DNA of 64,000 bases from an uncultured bacterium (GTDB lineage Bacteria; CSSED10-310; CALFER01): positions 57,207 through 121,206 of the forward strand of contig CALFER010000009.1 of NCBI GenBank assembly GCA_937951895.1, read 5' to 3'. A model generated the notes under the pieces. That model worked only from the letters and a program-made list of their open reading frames with translations, was not told where the DNA came from and made no database searches. The position numbers and the translations under genes were made by a program. Of the stretch, positions 18,001 through 25,443 are shown in pieces (position 1 is the first letter of the stretch; every line of letters begins with the position of its first letter).

Positions 18001-18467
18001 GTTCCAGGACGATCCACTGTTACAACCTGACCGGCCCGTACGACCACGAGAAGCAATACTGGACATCGTACCATGGTGACAATGCCAACACGGGTTTTTA
18101 CCATCGGACGCCGTTGAGTACCGGAGTGATCCTTTCATTGAGCGCATCGGATTTCGTTGCAGGAATGCCCTTTGATCTCAATGCGATCATGGTCAACGGG
18201 ACATCAGTTCCTCAGCAGAATATCGATCTGTTCGTCATTCTCGATGTTTATGGATCCTACTTCTTCTATCCGACATTCACTCCGGATGTCGTGTGGCAGG
18301 ATTTCCAGACTCTCGCACAGGGAATAACAACCATCGATGTTCTCACATTCGATTGGCCGGACGGCAACTTTGGATCAGCCGAGAATCTTCTGTTCTGGGG
18401 CGCGATGCTCGACGCATCGAGCGCGTTGTTCGGTGAGTATGATGTGATCAGCTTCGGTTACCATTGA
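15081..18467 (+). CDS. Secreted subtilisin-family serine protease with FG-GAP/VCBS-like repeats
   Basis: Exported protein of 1128 residues. The N-terminus MKVFAIACLVTMLTACPF is a signal peptide; LTAC could be a lipobox, or signal peptidase I may cut after QASA. An S8 protease domain follows. It has the Asp motif AIIDSGADLDH, the His motif NIHGTHVAGIVG and the Ser motif SGTSMASPVAA. After a beta-rich linker, at least seven repeats contain DIDGDSDLEIV-like calcium-binding loops, as in FG-GAP/VCBS propellers. GAGGAG at 15068 fixes the start. In the 169-base gap upstream a perfect TATAAT (14946-14951) has only a weak -35. Probably a cell-surface or extracellular protease; substrate unknown. Confidence 0.92.
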   Translation: MKVFAIACLVTMLTACPFQASAFGFDPNIVLVKLTTGAIESTADTDWVLTASTETVLSECGIHSWRPVFPNAEPREGVPDLRLWIRAEIDPSETVDTAITALITRDEIQRAERRIHLEKHGVPNDPSYASQQYHWPLIHAEAAWDISHGDPAVTVAIIDSGADLDHEDLAAAFWHNTEETIDGIDNDGNGYIDDYYGWDFNGSDSNPDCVNLDNIHGTHVAGIVGAVTNNAIGCAGGTWGCSLMTCKVFPDGEGGAYPDDVAEAIAYAADNGARIINMSLGGGAASVEEDAIEYAHGLGLTVFASSGNGGNDGIGDTTPSYPAAYDGVIAVGSTNKFDNKDSSSNYGNAWVDVFACGVSIYSTEPGNTYKKESGTSMASPVAAALGALLASAYPGITRDQIEQRIEGGCVNIDPYNPAFMGNLSAGRIDFLNSMTNGPVIRIERLIVRDGSGNNNYEADAGETVQLDLYLKNHSWTGGSGISVTLSTTSSAVQLVDSTASFGDFASKQIKGPADPLMVTISASAASVVDITVTISGSGGYSSEQTLEVSINNRFPEFPSFPVHSQGGFNSSPKLADMNGDSDLEIIAASNDGLIHVIGPDGMELPGWPVFISTIQPFDSLLVLGAPAIADLNLDASPDVIIVDYWTDTEYRNPGNPNLGTKSRINGRLHAFSAAGTYLTGFPVQLTTSFYNDPAEAEANTTGFKCAPVVADILGDSHPEIIAGNYNNRMFVFGHDGQVIPGWPKDLGTDIFTTAAIADLDQDGTQEIVVATKDDVEPLDYGDLYVFAPDGSVKTGFPVRIPNQIYSAPVVLDIDGDSDLEIVFGYGDYNAEITQRGLNALHHTGEPVAGFPVGTISTVYGSPAIGDLDGDTIPEFVVGDFSGRVYAFHTDGTPVTGWPVVVTGDKISSCPVIADIDGSGNPEVIVSSGDLEGYLHILNSDGTEYASAIALDADGFPSPAVGDIDGDGDIEIVACSRTIHCYNLTGPYDHEKQYWTSYHGDNANTGFYHRTPLSTGVILSLSASDFVAGMPFDLNAIMVNGTSVPQQNIDLFVILDVYGSYFFYPTFTPDVVWQDFQTLAQGITTIDVLTFDWPDGNFGSAENLLFWGAMLDASSALFGEYDVISFGYH

Positions 18468-18484
18468 TCGCAGATCGGAACGGG

Positions 18485-18518
18485 AACTCCGGAGAATCAC
18501 TCTCCGGAGTTTTTTTTT
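18485..18518 (+). terminator. Intrinsic terminator of the subtilase gene
   Basis: AACTCCGGAGA (18485-18495), loop ATCAC, TCTCCGGAGTT (18501-18511) and a long T tract. It lies just before the convergent TPR gene. Confidence 0.9.
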
Positions 18519-18522
18519 GCCA

Positions 18523-20751
18523 TTATTCGAATGACAGGAGTTTATCGGCCTGGAGTTTTTTCAGTTCATTGACCACGAAGGGCTGTTCGGGATTCAGACG
18601 GAGTGATGTTTCCCAGCTCTCGCGGGCTTGCGGGATTTTATTCTGGGACTGGTATACGAAGCCGAGATTGGCATAGGCCTGAGAATGTTTGGGATCCAAT
18701 CGGATCGCATTGTTGTAGTAATCGATCGCTGCTTTGTAATCCGACAGTCGATGGTAGGCGCGACCGATGCGGAAGTTGATATCTGCATTGTTCGGGTCAA
18801 GTTTCAGAGCTTTCTGCCAGGCAATGATCGCCGCCTGGTCCTTGTTTTGCTTATAGTATGCCCGTCCCAATTCGATTGATGCATTCAGATCCTCGGTCAG
18901 CAGCAGCACTTTGTTGTACTGGTCGATGGCATTGTCATACTCACCCTTCAGGTAATAGGCTTGCCCCAGAAGGATCCGGATACGATTGATGATCTCGGTT
19001 TCATTCGGACGGCTGGTTTTCAGCCACATGAGAGGCTGATTCAGAATTTCGATTGCCGGGTCCGGTCTCTCCAGTGCCAGATAGAAGGTTCCCAACGCTT
19101 CGAATGCATCTGTGTACTTGGAGTTTTTCTCGATGGCCGCGAGATACTCGACTTCCGCGGTTTCCGGTGCGGATTTATCTTCGAGAATCCGTCCGAGCTC
19201 ATAATGAGCTTGAGCTGAATCCGGGTCGAGTTCAATGACTTTCCGGAGAGCTTCGACGGCAGATTCTATTTTATTCTGTCGGGTGAGAGTGATTCCGAGA
19301 CTCAGATATGCTTTTTTCGCGACTGCGGGATCACCGGTGGCTTGTGTCAGTGCTTTTTCAGCTGCGTCGAGTTGATTGGCGAGCAGATAGGTCTCGCCGA
19401 GACTGAAAACGATCGACATATTTTTCGGATCGATGGAAGAAGCGGAATTGAAGAACCGGATGGCTTCCGGGAAATTGCCTGATTTTTGAGCAGTTGTTCC
19501 CGCGAGCATCAGACCATCCATACTTTCCGGTTTTATCTTCAGGAACTCGATGAGTTTGAGATGAGCATCGGCATCCCGATTTTCTGAAATCAGAACCTTG
19601 GCTTGTTTCATCAGGCTTTCGGCCTTGATGTTGGGCAGCATGACAAAAATGAAGTATCCCAGAGCCCCCAGAAGGATCAGCAGAACCGCGGCGATTGCAA
19701 TTTTGACAGTCGGGTTGGACGCAGTCGAGGCCGGTTTTCGCACGGGGATCGAAGCGGTTTTGACGGGCGCCTGCTTCGGGTCGGGTTCAGCGGGTTTTGT
19801 CATTTTCGGCTTCGGGCTTTTCAGAACGTTCGCCCGTTCCAGCATACTTCTAGCCTGCTCAAAATCAGGCTTAACTTTCAGGGCTTCTTCGAACTTCCCG
19901 ATGGCATCGGAGATCTTGTTTGCTTCGAGATCGTCCATACCCTCTTTCAGAAGTCGCTCGACGGTTTCCTGATCCTGGCTCGATTTCGAATCGACAAATT
20001 TACTCTCGATGATCCGGAGATAGTAATCGATCTGAGAATGATCCTTGACTTTACTTTTCAAGGCAAGCAGTTGTTGTTGAGCGCTTTGCAGATCTCCCGT
20101 TTCGTACATCGCAATCGCGTCACCCAGTTTTTTCTCAATCGAACCGCTGTCGGGAATGTCCATATTGATGACATTGAGATCTTCGACCTGATACCGGTCC
20201 GGGTCCGGTTCGTCATATCGGTAAGGCGGGACATTCTCTTCTGATGAATGAACGGGAGGGGAATCCGGAACCTGCGGTTGGGTGGAGTGCGTCAGGTTGC
20301 TGTCGGTGACTTTCTCGAGGCGGCGGGTTTCCTTGAGATAGGGCGTCACTTCTGCCAGCAATTGCATGGCGACCGGATGATCCGGAACGATGCTCAATGC
20401 ACTGCGAAACTCCTCGGCAGCTCCGGCCCAATCCTGATGCTTCATACAATCCTTGCCGATCGCAATGAACTCCTCGACACTGTCGATATCGGCCTGGATT
20501 GATTTGGCGATTGTGAGTTTTTCATAGGCAGTCAGATTGTCCGGATCAACGCGTACGACTTTGTTGAGCAATCGAATGGCTTCTTGATAATCCTGCTTTT
20601 CGAGAGCTCTCAAGCCATCATCGAACCACTTCCGACTATCGTCCTGATCGTCCGATTCCCGACTGAATTCCTGATTGGACGATGCATCTCCGGCACCGGC
20701 TTGTTTATTCTTAAAACGATCCGTTGGCTGCTCGTTGTTTTTTTCAACCAT
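18523..20751 (-). CDS. Membrane-anchored TPR-repeat protein
   Basis: About 742 residues. An acidic N-terminal part holds TPR-like repeats (for example NKVVRVDPDNLTAYEKLT). A single transmembrane helix of AIAAVLLILLGALGYFIFVML type lies around residues 350-372. A long C-terminal array of TPRs follows, with repeated motifs such as AIRLDPKHSQAYANLGFVY and ALKLDPNNADINFRIGRAY. Predicted topology is a cytoplasmic N-terminus with the C-terminal TPRs outside, or the reverse. Such proteins are scaffolds for complexes; the partner is unknown. The start is uncertain between ATGs at 20751, 20760 and 20784. The promoter at 20797-20825 argues against the longest version. Confidence 0.85.
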   Translation of the reverse strand: MVEKNNEQPTDRFKNKQAGAGDASSNQEFSRESDDQDDSRKWFDDGLRALEKQDYQEAIRLLNKVVRVDPDNLTAYEKLTIAKSIQADIDSVEEFIAIGKDCMKHQDWAGAAEEFRSALSIVPDHPVAMQLLAEVTPYLKETRRLEKVTDSNLTHSTQPQVPDSPPVHSSEENVPPYRYDEPDPDRYQVEDLNVINMDIPDSGSIEKKLGDAIAMYETGDLQSAQQQLLALKSKVKDHSQIDYYLRIIESKFVDSKSSQDQETVERLLKEGMDDLEANKISDAIGKFEEALKVKPDFEQARSMLERANVLKSPKPKMTKPAEPDPKQAPVKTASIPVRKPASTASNPTVKIAIAAVLLILLGALGYFIFVMLPNIKAESLMKQAKVLISENRDADAHLKLIEFLKIKPESMDGLMLAGTTAQKSGNFPEAIRFFNSASSIDPKNMSIVFSLGETYLLANQLDAAEKALTQATGDPAVAKKAYLSLGITLTRQNKIESAVEALRKVIELDPDSAQAHYELGRILEDKSAPETAEVEYLAAIEKNSKYTDAFEALGTFYLALERPDPAIEILNQPLMWLKTSRPNETEIINRIRILLGQAYYLKGEYDNAIDQYNKVLLLTEDLNASIELGRAYYKQNKDQAAIIAWQKALKLDPNNADINFRIGRAYHRLSDYKAAIDYYNNAIRLDPKHSQAYANLGFVYQSQNKIPQARESWETSLRLNPEQPFVVNELKKLQADKLLSFE

Positions 20752-20796
20752 GACGTCCATCCCATTCAAATGACTGTTGCGCAAAAGCTAACTTTG

Positions 20797-20825
20797 AATG
20801 TACACCTCAAGCCCGGCGGTGTCAA
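20797..20825 (-). promoter_or_regulatory. Promoter for the TPR protein gene
   Basis: TTGACA (20825-20820) and TACATT (20802-20797) on the minus strand with a 17-base spacer. The -35 is perfect. It lies in the gap between eamA and the TPR gene. Confidence 0.6.
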
Positions 20826-20871
20826 CGCGCAATGGCTCGCATCGGATGTCTGTCCATCGTTCGAACTGCAT

Positions 20872-21759
20872 TCATTTCGTTGATTCCGCAGGTTTTGCAA
20901 GCGCCGTTACAATACCTGACAGAACTAACGTCCCGCCGACTGCCGTCCACATCGTGACAGATTCGGACAGAATCCAGTAGGCCATGAGACTTCCCAGGAC
21001 CGGTTCGAGAAGGATCACGACAGCAACATATGAAGGCGGAACATAACGTAACACCCAGTTGATGGTGGTGTGTCCGAGAACCTGTGGAATCAGTGCGATC
21101 AGCAGTAACCGCAGGAAAACGTCCGCGTTTCCGGGCAGCAGGGATGTTCCGGTCATCACACAGATGGCTCCGAGAACCAGGGCCGCGACACCATAGACCC
21201 ATGCCACATAGGGAATCAGGGCAACGTCACGTCGCACTTTTCTCCCGACGAGCATGTAACCCGACATGCCGACAGCACCTGCAAGAGCCAGCAGGTTCCC
21301 CTCGAGGTTTGTCTGGGTCGATGTGACATCCCCCAGCAGCAACGCACTGCATCCTGCAATGGACAGGCTGGTTCCCAGGATCAGGAGTACCGATGTCTTC
21401 TCCCGAAGAATCCACACAGATCCGATTCCCACAAAGATCGGATTCATGGTCACGAGAATCAGTGAATTCGCGACGGAAGTGTATTTCAGCGATGTAATCC
21501 AGAGTGCGAAATGCGCAGCCAGGAAGATGCCGCCGACGATCGCCGTGGACCTGTGAACCGGATGAGACAAGCGTTCCGGGCGTGCGAGATAAAACGGCCA
21601 GATGACTGCCGCTGAGATGAACATGCGATAGAAGGCGATGGTCAGCGCAGGAGCGTCGGTCTGCTTGATCATGACGGCAGCGGATGAAATCGCTGCAACC
21701 CCTGCGGCGAGCAACAGCAGGCGGGAAATCAGACTGGTTCGGAGCACAGGGATCGGCAT
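20872..21759 (-). CDS. EamA/DMT-superfamily transporter
   Basis: Inner-membrane protein of 295 residues with ten predicted transmembrane helices in two EamA halves. Examples are LLLLAAGVAAISSAAVMIK in the first half and VPPSYVAVVILLEPVLGSLMAYW in the second. The family exports or imports metabolites such as amino acids; substrate unknown. The ATG at 21759 is chosen because it precedes the first helix and clears surE; longer readings lie inside surE. It is the last gene of the rplU-rpmA-obg-nadD-surE run. Confidence 0.9.
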   Translation of the reverse strand: MPIPVLRTSLISRLLLLAAGVAAISSAAVMIKQTDAPALTIAFYRMFISAAVIWPFYLARPERLSHPVHRSTAIVGGIFLAAHFALWITSLKYTSVANSLILVTMNPIFVGIGSVWILREKTSVLLILGTSLSIAGCSALLLGDVTSTQTNLEGNLLALAGAVGMSGYMLVGRKVRRDVALIPYVAWVYGVAALVLGAICVMTGTSLLPGNADVFLRLLLIALIPQVLGHTTINWVLRYVPPSYVAVVILLEPVLGSLMAYWILSESVTMWTAVGGTLVLSGIVTALAKPAESTK

Positions 21760-21772
21760 GCGTATCCGACCA

Positions 21773-22552
21773 TCAGACCGGTGCGATCCGAGACAACCAG
21801 GGACATGCATCATTGAAATCGAGCAGCGAGTGCTCGTGTGCATTGAGAGTGGAGCGGAGCGGAGTGACGGATATGAAATGTTCCGAGAGCGCCTGATCGT
21901 CCTCATCGGCCGACAATGGCGAATCGATTCGGTTTCCGGTCAGCCAGAAGTACGGATTCCCGGCCGGATCGATGCGTTTGATGAACGAGTCCCTGTAGCG
22001 CCCCGCCCCCTGAACGGTTTGGCGGATTCCTCTGATCTCCGACAGGGGCACACTCGGGACGTTGACATTCAGGAGCACACCGGGCGGCAGAGGCTGTCTG
22101 TGGATCATCTCCGCGCAATGCCTTGCGACGCGGGCCGCGATGTCAAAGACCTTTGATGAAAACGATGCGAGCGAAACAGCGATCGCCGGCACACCCATCA
22201 ACGTCGCTTCCATTGCGGCGGCAACAGTTCCGGAGTAAAAAATGTTGATACCGGTGTTGGGTCCTTGGTTGATGCCGGACACGACACAGTCCGGTCTGGC
22301 ATCAGCAGTAAACTGATCGAGTGCCAGTTTGACGCAATCCACGGGTGTGCCGTGAACGGCGATGGCCTCGAGATTGCCGATGAGGCATGGATCGCACTGA
22401 AGTGGTCGGCGGATCGTCAGACTATGACTCACCGCACTCATCTCCGAAGCCGGAGCAACAATCGTCAGATCATGGTACGGCTCGAATTCCGCAACCAGCG
22501 CGGCCAAACCGGGCGCTCGCACACCATCGTCATTTGTCACTAGTATCCGCAT
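21773..22552 (-). CDS. surE: 5'/3'-nucleotidase SurE
   Basis: Divalent-metal nucleoside monophosphate phosphatase of 259 residues. Motifs are MRILVTNDDGVRAPGLAAL (metal-binding DD), VAPASEMSAVSHSLT, VHGTPVDCVKLAL, SGINQGPNTGINIFYSGTVAAAMEA and LLNVNVP. The ATG at 22552 is used; a TTG one codon upstream also exists. GGGAG lies ten bases away. It almost abuts nadD and is probably in the same transcript. Confidence 0.96.
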   Translation of the reverse strand: MRILVTNDDGVRAPGLAALVAEFEPYHDLTIVAPASEMSAVSHSLTIRRPLQCDPCLIGNLEAIAVHGTPVDCVKLALDQFTADARPDCVVSGINQGPNTGINIFYSGTVAAAMEATLMGVPAIAVSLASFSSKVFDIAARVARHCAEMIHRQPLPPGVLLNVNVPSVPLSEIRGIRQTVQGAGRYRDSFIKRIDPAGNPYFWLTGNRIDSPLSADEDDQALSEHFISVTPLRSTLNAHEHSLLDFNDACPWLSRIAPV

Positions 22553-22555
22553 CAA

Positions 22556-23230
22556 TCATGTACTCCCATTCACTCCCGGACGTCGATAGATTCCGTGGGT
22601 ATCGATGTAACCCGCGACAGAATCATGCACCAGATAACGCACGGATCGTCCGGAGGCAATCCGCGTTCGGATTTCGGTGGAAGAGACATCCAGTCCGGGG
22701 ATGCCGACAAGGGCAATCTTCCAGTCTGTGCGCTCCAGTTCGAGGTTTTCCTGATCCCAATGCACGTCGATGATTCTGCCTTCGTCATGGTATCCGGTAA
22801 TGGCAGCGCCGTAACACGCCCAGTCGATCGGATCGAAACCCGGGCGAATCGGTAGAACAATACGACACATAGCCAGGATGTCCTCATAGCGCTTCCATGT
22901 TTCAAAAATACTGAATGAATCGTGACCCATGATCAGAAACAAGTCACCTTCGGATCGAAAGTGTTCGACTGTTTCGATCGTGTATGAGTTCCCCCTCCGG
23001 ACAATCTCGAGATCCGAAGGCACAAATTTCGGATTGCCTGTGACAGCGAGTTTGACCATTGCGAGCCGATGATGAGGGGAGATGATATCCGGTCGGTGTT
23101 TATGCGGAGGGAGAGCGGCCGGGATGATGTACATCCGATCGATCCGGAAACAATCCCGTATCATTTCGGCAGCGATGACATGACCGAGGTGAATCGGATC
23201 GAATGTGCCCCCGAAGATGCCGATTCTCAA
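22556..23230 (-). CDS. nadD: Nicotinate-nucleotide adenylyltransferase
   Basis: NAD biosynthesis enzyme that adenylates nicotinate mononucleotide. The nucleotidyltransferase fold starts LRIGIFGGTFDPIHLGHVIA, with the (H/T)xGH motif. Also present are RMYIIPAALPPHK and the C-terminal DVSSTEIRTRI (the SSTxIR motif). The start is TTG at 23230, overlapping the obg stop (TTGA) with GAGAGGAAG upstream, giving 224 residues. An in-frame ATG at 23281 would lie inside obg. The obg-nadD neighbourhood is common in bacteria. Confidence 0.95.
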   Translation of the reverse strand: MRIGIFGGTFDPIHLGHVIAAEMIRDCFRIDRMYIIPAALPPHKHRPDIISPHHRLAMVKLAVTGNPKFVPSDLEIVRRGNSYTIETVEHFRSEGDLFLIMGHDSFSIFETWKRYEDILAMCRIVLPIRPGFDPIDWACYGAAITGYHDEGRIIDVHWDQENLELERTDWKIALVGIPGLDVSSTEIRTRIASGRSVRYLVHDSVAGYIDTHGIYRRPGVNGST

Positions 23231-24249
23231 TTTTCTTCCTCTCCGGTCTTCTCGCGCAAAATCCTGTGCAGAGCGTTGCATAACTCCGGAGTGCCGAGCC
23301 GGGTTGCAGCCGAAATTCTGAAAAGTTCGATGTGTTTTCTTCGAGCGACTTCTTCGAGTTTTTCCAACCTGTCCGGTGCAACCGGGAGGTCCATCTTTGA
23401 GGCAGCGATCGCGCGAACGTTTCGCGACATTCCTGGGCGGTACAATTCGAGTTCCCGAAAGAGAGTCTCGGCGGCAATATCCGCTTCGGGTACGGCGTAT
23501 TCAGAGACATCGATCACCAGAACAAGAACGCAGGAACGTTCGATATGTCTGAGGAACTGGTCACCGAGACCTTTTCCCTGATGCGAGCCTTCGATCAACC
23601 CCGGAATATCCGCGATGACGAATGACCGTTCGGTGTCCAGTCTGACGACACCGAGATGCGGATGAAGGGTCGTGAAGGGATAATCCGCTATCTTCGATTT
23701 TGAAGCGGAAACAGCCGAGACGAGCGTGGATTTACCGGCATTCGGAAAGCCGACAAGTCCAACATCGGCAAGCAATTTCAACTCGAGGCGGAGCTTGAGA
23801 AAAACGCCGCGTTCTCCGGGTTGGGCGAATTTCGGAGTCTGCATGACCGCGGTTGCGAAAAAGGCATTCCCTTTGCCGCCACGGCCTCCATGGGCCAACA
23901 CAACAGACTGACCGTGTTCGGTCAGATCCGCGAGCAATTCGCCGGATTCATCATTGTAGACCAGTGTTCCGACCGGCAGGCGGATGGTGCAGTCCGCACC
24001 GTTTTTTCCATGACACATGCGACCGCCGCCGTGCGATCCGCTTCCGGCTTTGAATTCCTTTTTGTATCGATATTCCAGGAGGGTTCTCAGACCGAGATCA
24101 GCGATGAGGACGACATCTCCTCCGCGTCCGCCGTCTCCGCCGTCAGGTCCACCTCGCGGGATGTATTTCTCACGACGGAAGCTGATGGCGCCTGGCCCGC
24201 CATCGCCGGACTTCACTTCGATTCGGGATTCATCGATAAAACTGCTCAC
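23227..24249 (-). CDS. obg: GTPase Obg (CgtA)
   Basis: Ribosome-associated GTPase of 340 residues. The glycine-rich Obg fold (about 1-158) includes FIDESRIEVKSGDGGPGAISF and GGPDGGDGGRGGDVVL. The G domain has the P-loop GFPNAGKSTLVSA, switch TTLHPHLG, DIPGLIEGSHQG, and a degenerate base-recognition motif ASKMD. The start is GTG at 24249 after GGGAGGACCG. It lies in the conserved rplU-rpmA-obg order. It acts in 50S assembly and the stress response. Confidence 0.97.
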   Translation of the reverse strand: MSSFIDESRIEVKSGDGGPGAISFRREKYIPRGGPDGGDGGRGGDVVLIADLGLRTLLEYRYKKEFKAGSGSHGGGRMCHGKNGADCTIRLPVGTLVYNDESGELLADLTEHGQSVVLAHGGRGGKGNAFFATAVMQTPKFAQPGERGVFLKLRLELKLLADVGLVGFPNAGKSTLVSAVSASKSKIADYPFTTLHPHLGVVRLDTERSFVIADIPGLIEGSHQGKGLGDQFLRHIERSCVLVLVIDVSEYAVPEADIAAETLFRELELYRPGMSRNVRAIAASKMDLPVAPDRLEKLEEVARRKHIELFRISAATRLGTPELCNALHRILREKTGEEEN

Positions 24250-24291
24250 CGGTCCTCCCGATCATTATCCGAGAACTATGTGAACAGAAGA

Positions 24292-24555
24292 TCAGCCGGT
24301 CACTTCGATCGGCTGGACACTGATTTGCCGTCGACCATTGCGTTCGACAAACGACACCATTCCGTCAATTTTTGCGAACAAGGAATCGTCTTTGCCTTTG
24401 CCCACATTCAATCCGGGGTGGAAACAAGTGCCGCGTTGTCTGACGAGAATGCTGCCTGCGCTGACGATCTCGCCGTCAAACCGTTTGACGCCCAGCCGCT
24501 GGCTGTGGCTGTCTCGTCCATTGCGTGAGCTTCCGCCGCCTTTTTTATGTGCCAT
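24292..24555 (-). CDS. rpmA: 50S ribosomal protein L27
   Basis: 87-residue ribosomal protein of the large subunit. Family signature MAHKKGGGSSRNGRDSHSQR near the N-terminus, then RLGVKRFDGEIVSAGSILVRQRG. The N-terminus begins directly MAHKKG without the cleavable extension found in Firmicutes L27. GGAGATCCAAC precedes the ATG. Second gene of the rplU operon. Confidence 0.98.
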   Translation of the reverse strand: MAHKKGGGSSRNGRDSHSQRLGVKRFDGEIVSAGSILVRQRGTCFHPGLNVGKGKDDSLFAKIDGMVSFVERNGRRQISVQPIEVTG

Positions 24556-24570
24556 GTTGGATCTCCAATG

Positions 24571-24888
24571 CTACGCCGAAACCTGGATATCATCAATCCG
24601 AAGCTTCGTATAGTTCTGTCGATGTCCTCGTGTCCGACGGTAGCGTTTGCGCGGTTTCATCTTGTATACCCGCACTTTTTTGCTCTTGAACTGATCCAGA
24701 ATCGTTGCCTTAACAATCGTGTTCGCGATGTAGGGATGTCCGATCAGTGTGTTGTCGTCCGTTGAAAGGAGCAGGACCTTATCCAGTTCTAGCTGGTTGC
24801 CGTTTTCCCCTTCGAGTTTCTCAACGGTAATAATGCTGTTTTTCTCAATCCGATATTGTTTTCCACCGGTCTCTAATACTGCAAACAT
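24571..24888 (-). CDS. rplU: 50S ribosomal protein L21
   Basis: 105-residue ribosomal protein. Starts MFAVLETGGKQYRIEKNSII and ends with the basic KPRKRYRRTRGHRQNYTKL block typical of L21. TGGAGG lies eight bases before the ATG. It heads the rplU-rpmA-obg-nadD-surE-eamA run and has an excellent promoter at 24928-24956. Confidence 0.98.
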   Translation of the reverse strand: MFAVLETGGKQYRIEKNSIITVEKLEGENGNQLELDKVLLLSTDDNTLIGHPYIANTIVKATILDQFKSKKVRVYKMKPRKRYRRTRGHRQNYTKLRIDDIQVSA

Positions 24889-24927
24889 CGTTGAACCTCC
24901 AGAACGTGCTTAAAAACACGAGGTGCA

Positions 24928-24956
24928 AGCATAATCAGCAGGATTCCCGATGTCAA
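24928..24956 (-). promoter_or_regulatory. Strong promoter of the rplU operon
   Basis: TTGACA (24956-24951) and TATGCT (24933-24928) on the minus strand with a 17-base spacer. The predicted leader is about 32 bases. Confidence 0.75.
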
Positions 24957-25008
24957 CTCCAATTCTTCAAATCTCGGAACCCATTGATTCTGCTCGCCAT
25001 TCGCGGCG

Positions 25009-25038
25009 TTGACAATCAGGTCGAGGCGATGGTACGTT
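25009..25038 (+). promoter_or_regulatory. Possible promoter for rsfS
   Basis: TTGACA (25009-25014) followed after 18 bases by TACGTT (25033-25038), which is a weak -10. It is the only good -35 in the 183-base divergent region between rplU and rsfS. Confidence 0.4.
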
Positions 25039-25055
25039 CAGTCGGGATTTTCCTT

Positions 25056-25076
25056 ATGACTGGAGGTCGACATTAA
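25056..25076 (+). other. Six-codon reading frame across the rsfS ribosome binding site
   Basis: ATG at 25056 opens MTGGRH and stops at TAA 25074-25076. The frame runs through the GGAGG of rsfS and its stop overlaps the apparent ATT start of rsfS by one base. It has no clear ribosome site of its own. It may be chance or a coupling minicistron. Confidence 0.3.
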
Positions 25077-25443
25077 ACTCGAAGACAAGCTTCAATCGAT
25101 CATCGCCGCGGCTGAGGACAAGAAAGCGGAGAACATTGTGGTTCTGGATCTGACGAGTATTGAGGGATCTATAACGGATGCCTTTGTCATCTGTTCCGGC
25201 GCATCCGAGCGGCAGGTCGAAGCAATCTCGGATAATATCGTCGCCCGACTGGCCGAGCAGAAAGTCAGGCCCGGCCATTGGGAGGGACGGACATTGAATC
25301 AATGGGTCCTTCTGGACTACGGCGACATCGTTGTACATGTTTTTCTGGATCATATCCGGGATTTCTACCGGCTTGAAAATCTCTGGAACCATGCCCCGCG
25401 GCGTCATCCGAAGCCCGGAGCTACTTCTCCTGCCGGCGCGTGA
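25072..25443 (+). CDS. rsfS: Ribosomal silencing factor RsfS, apparent ATT start
   Basis: Iojap/RsfS family protein that binds L14 and blocks 30S-50S joining under starvation. The 123-residue product matches the family from end to end: KLEDKLQSIIAAAEDKKAEN, VVLDL, DAFVICSGASERQVEAI, LLDYGDIVVHVF and FYRLENLW. GGAGG at 25062-25066 is followed five bases later by ATT at 25072. There is no in-frame ATG, GTG or TTG before the GTG at 25138, which would delete the conserved first helix. An in-frame CTG at 25060 overlaps the ribosome site, and a TGA at 25057-25059 closes the frame upstream. The start is therefore ATT or a sequence error. Confidence 0.85.
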   Translation: MKLEDKLQSIIAAAEDKKAENIVVLDLTSIEGSITDAFVICSGASERQVEAISDNIVARLAEQKVRPGHWEGRTLNQWVLLDYGDIVVHVFLDHIRDFYRLENLWNHAPRRHPKPGATSPAGA

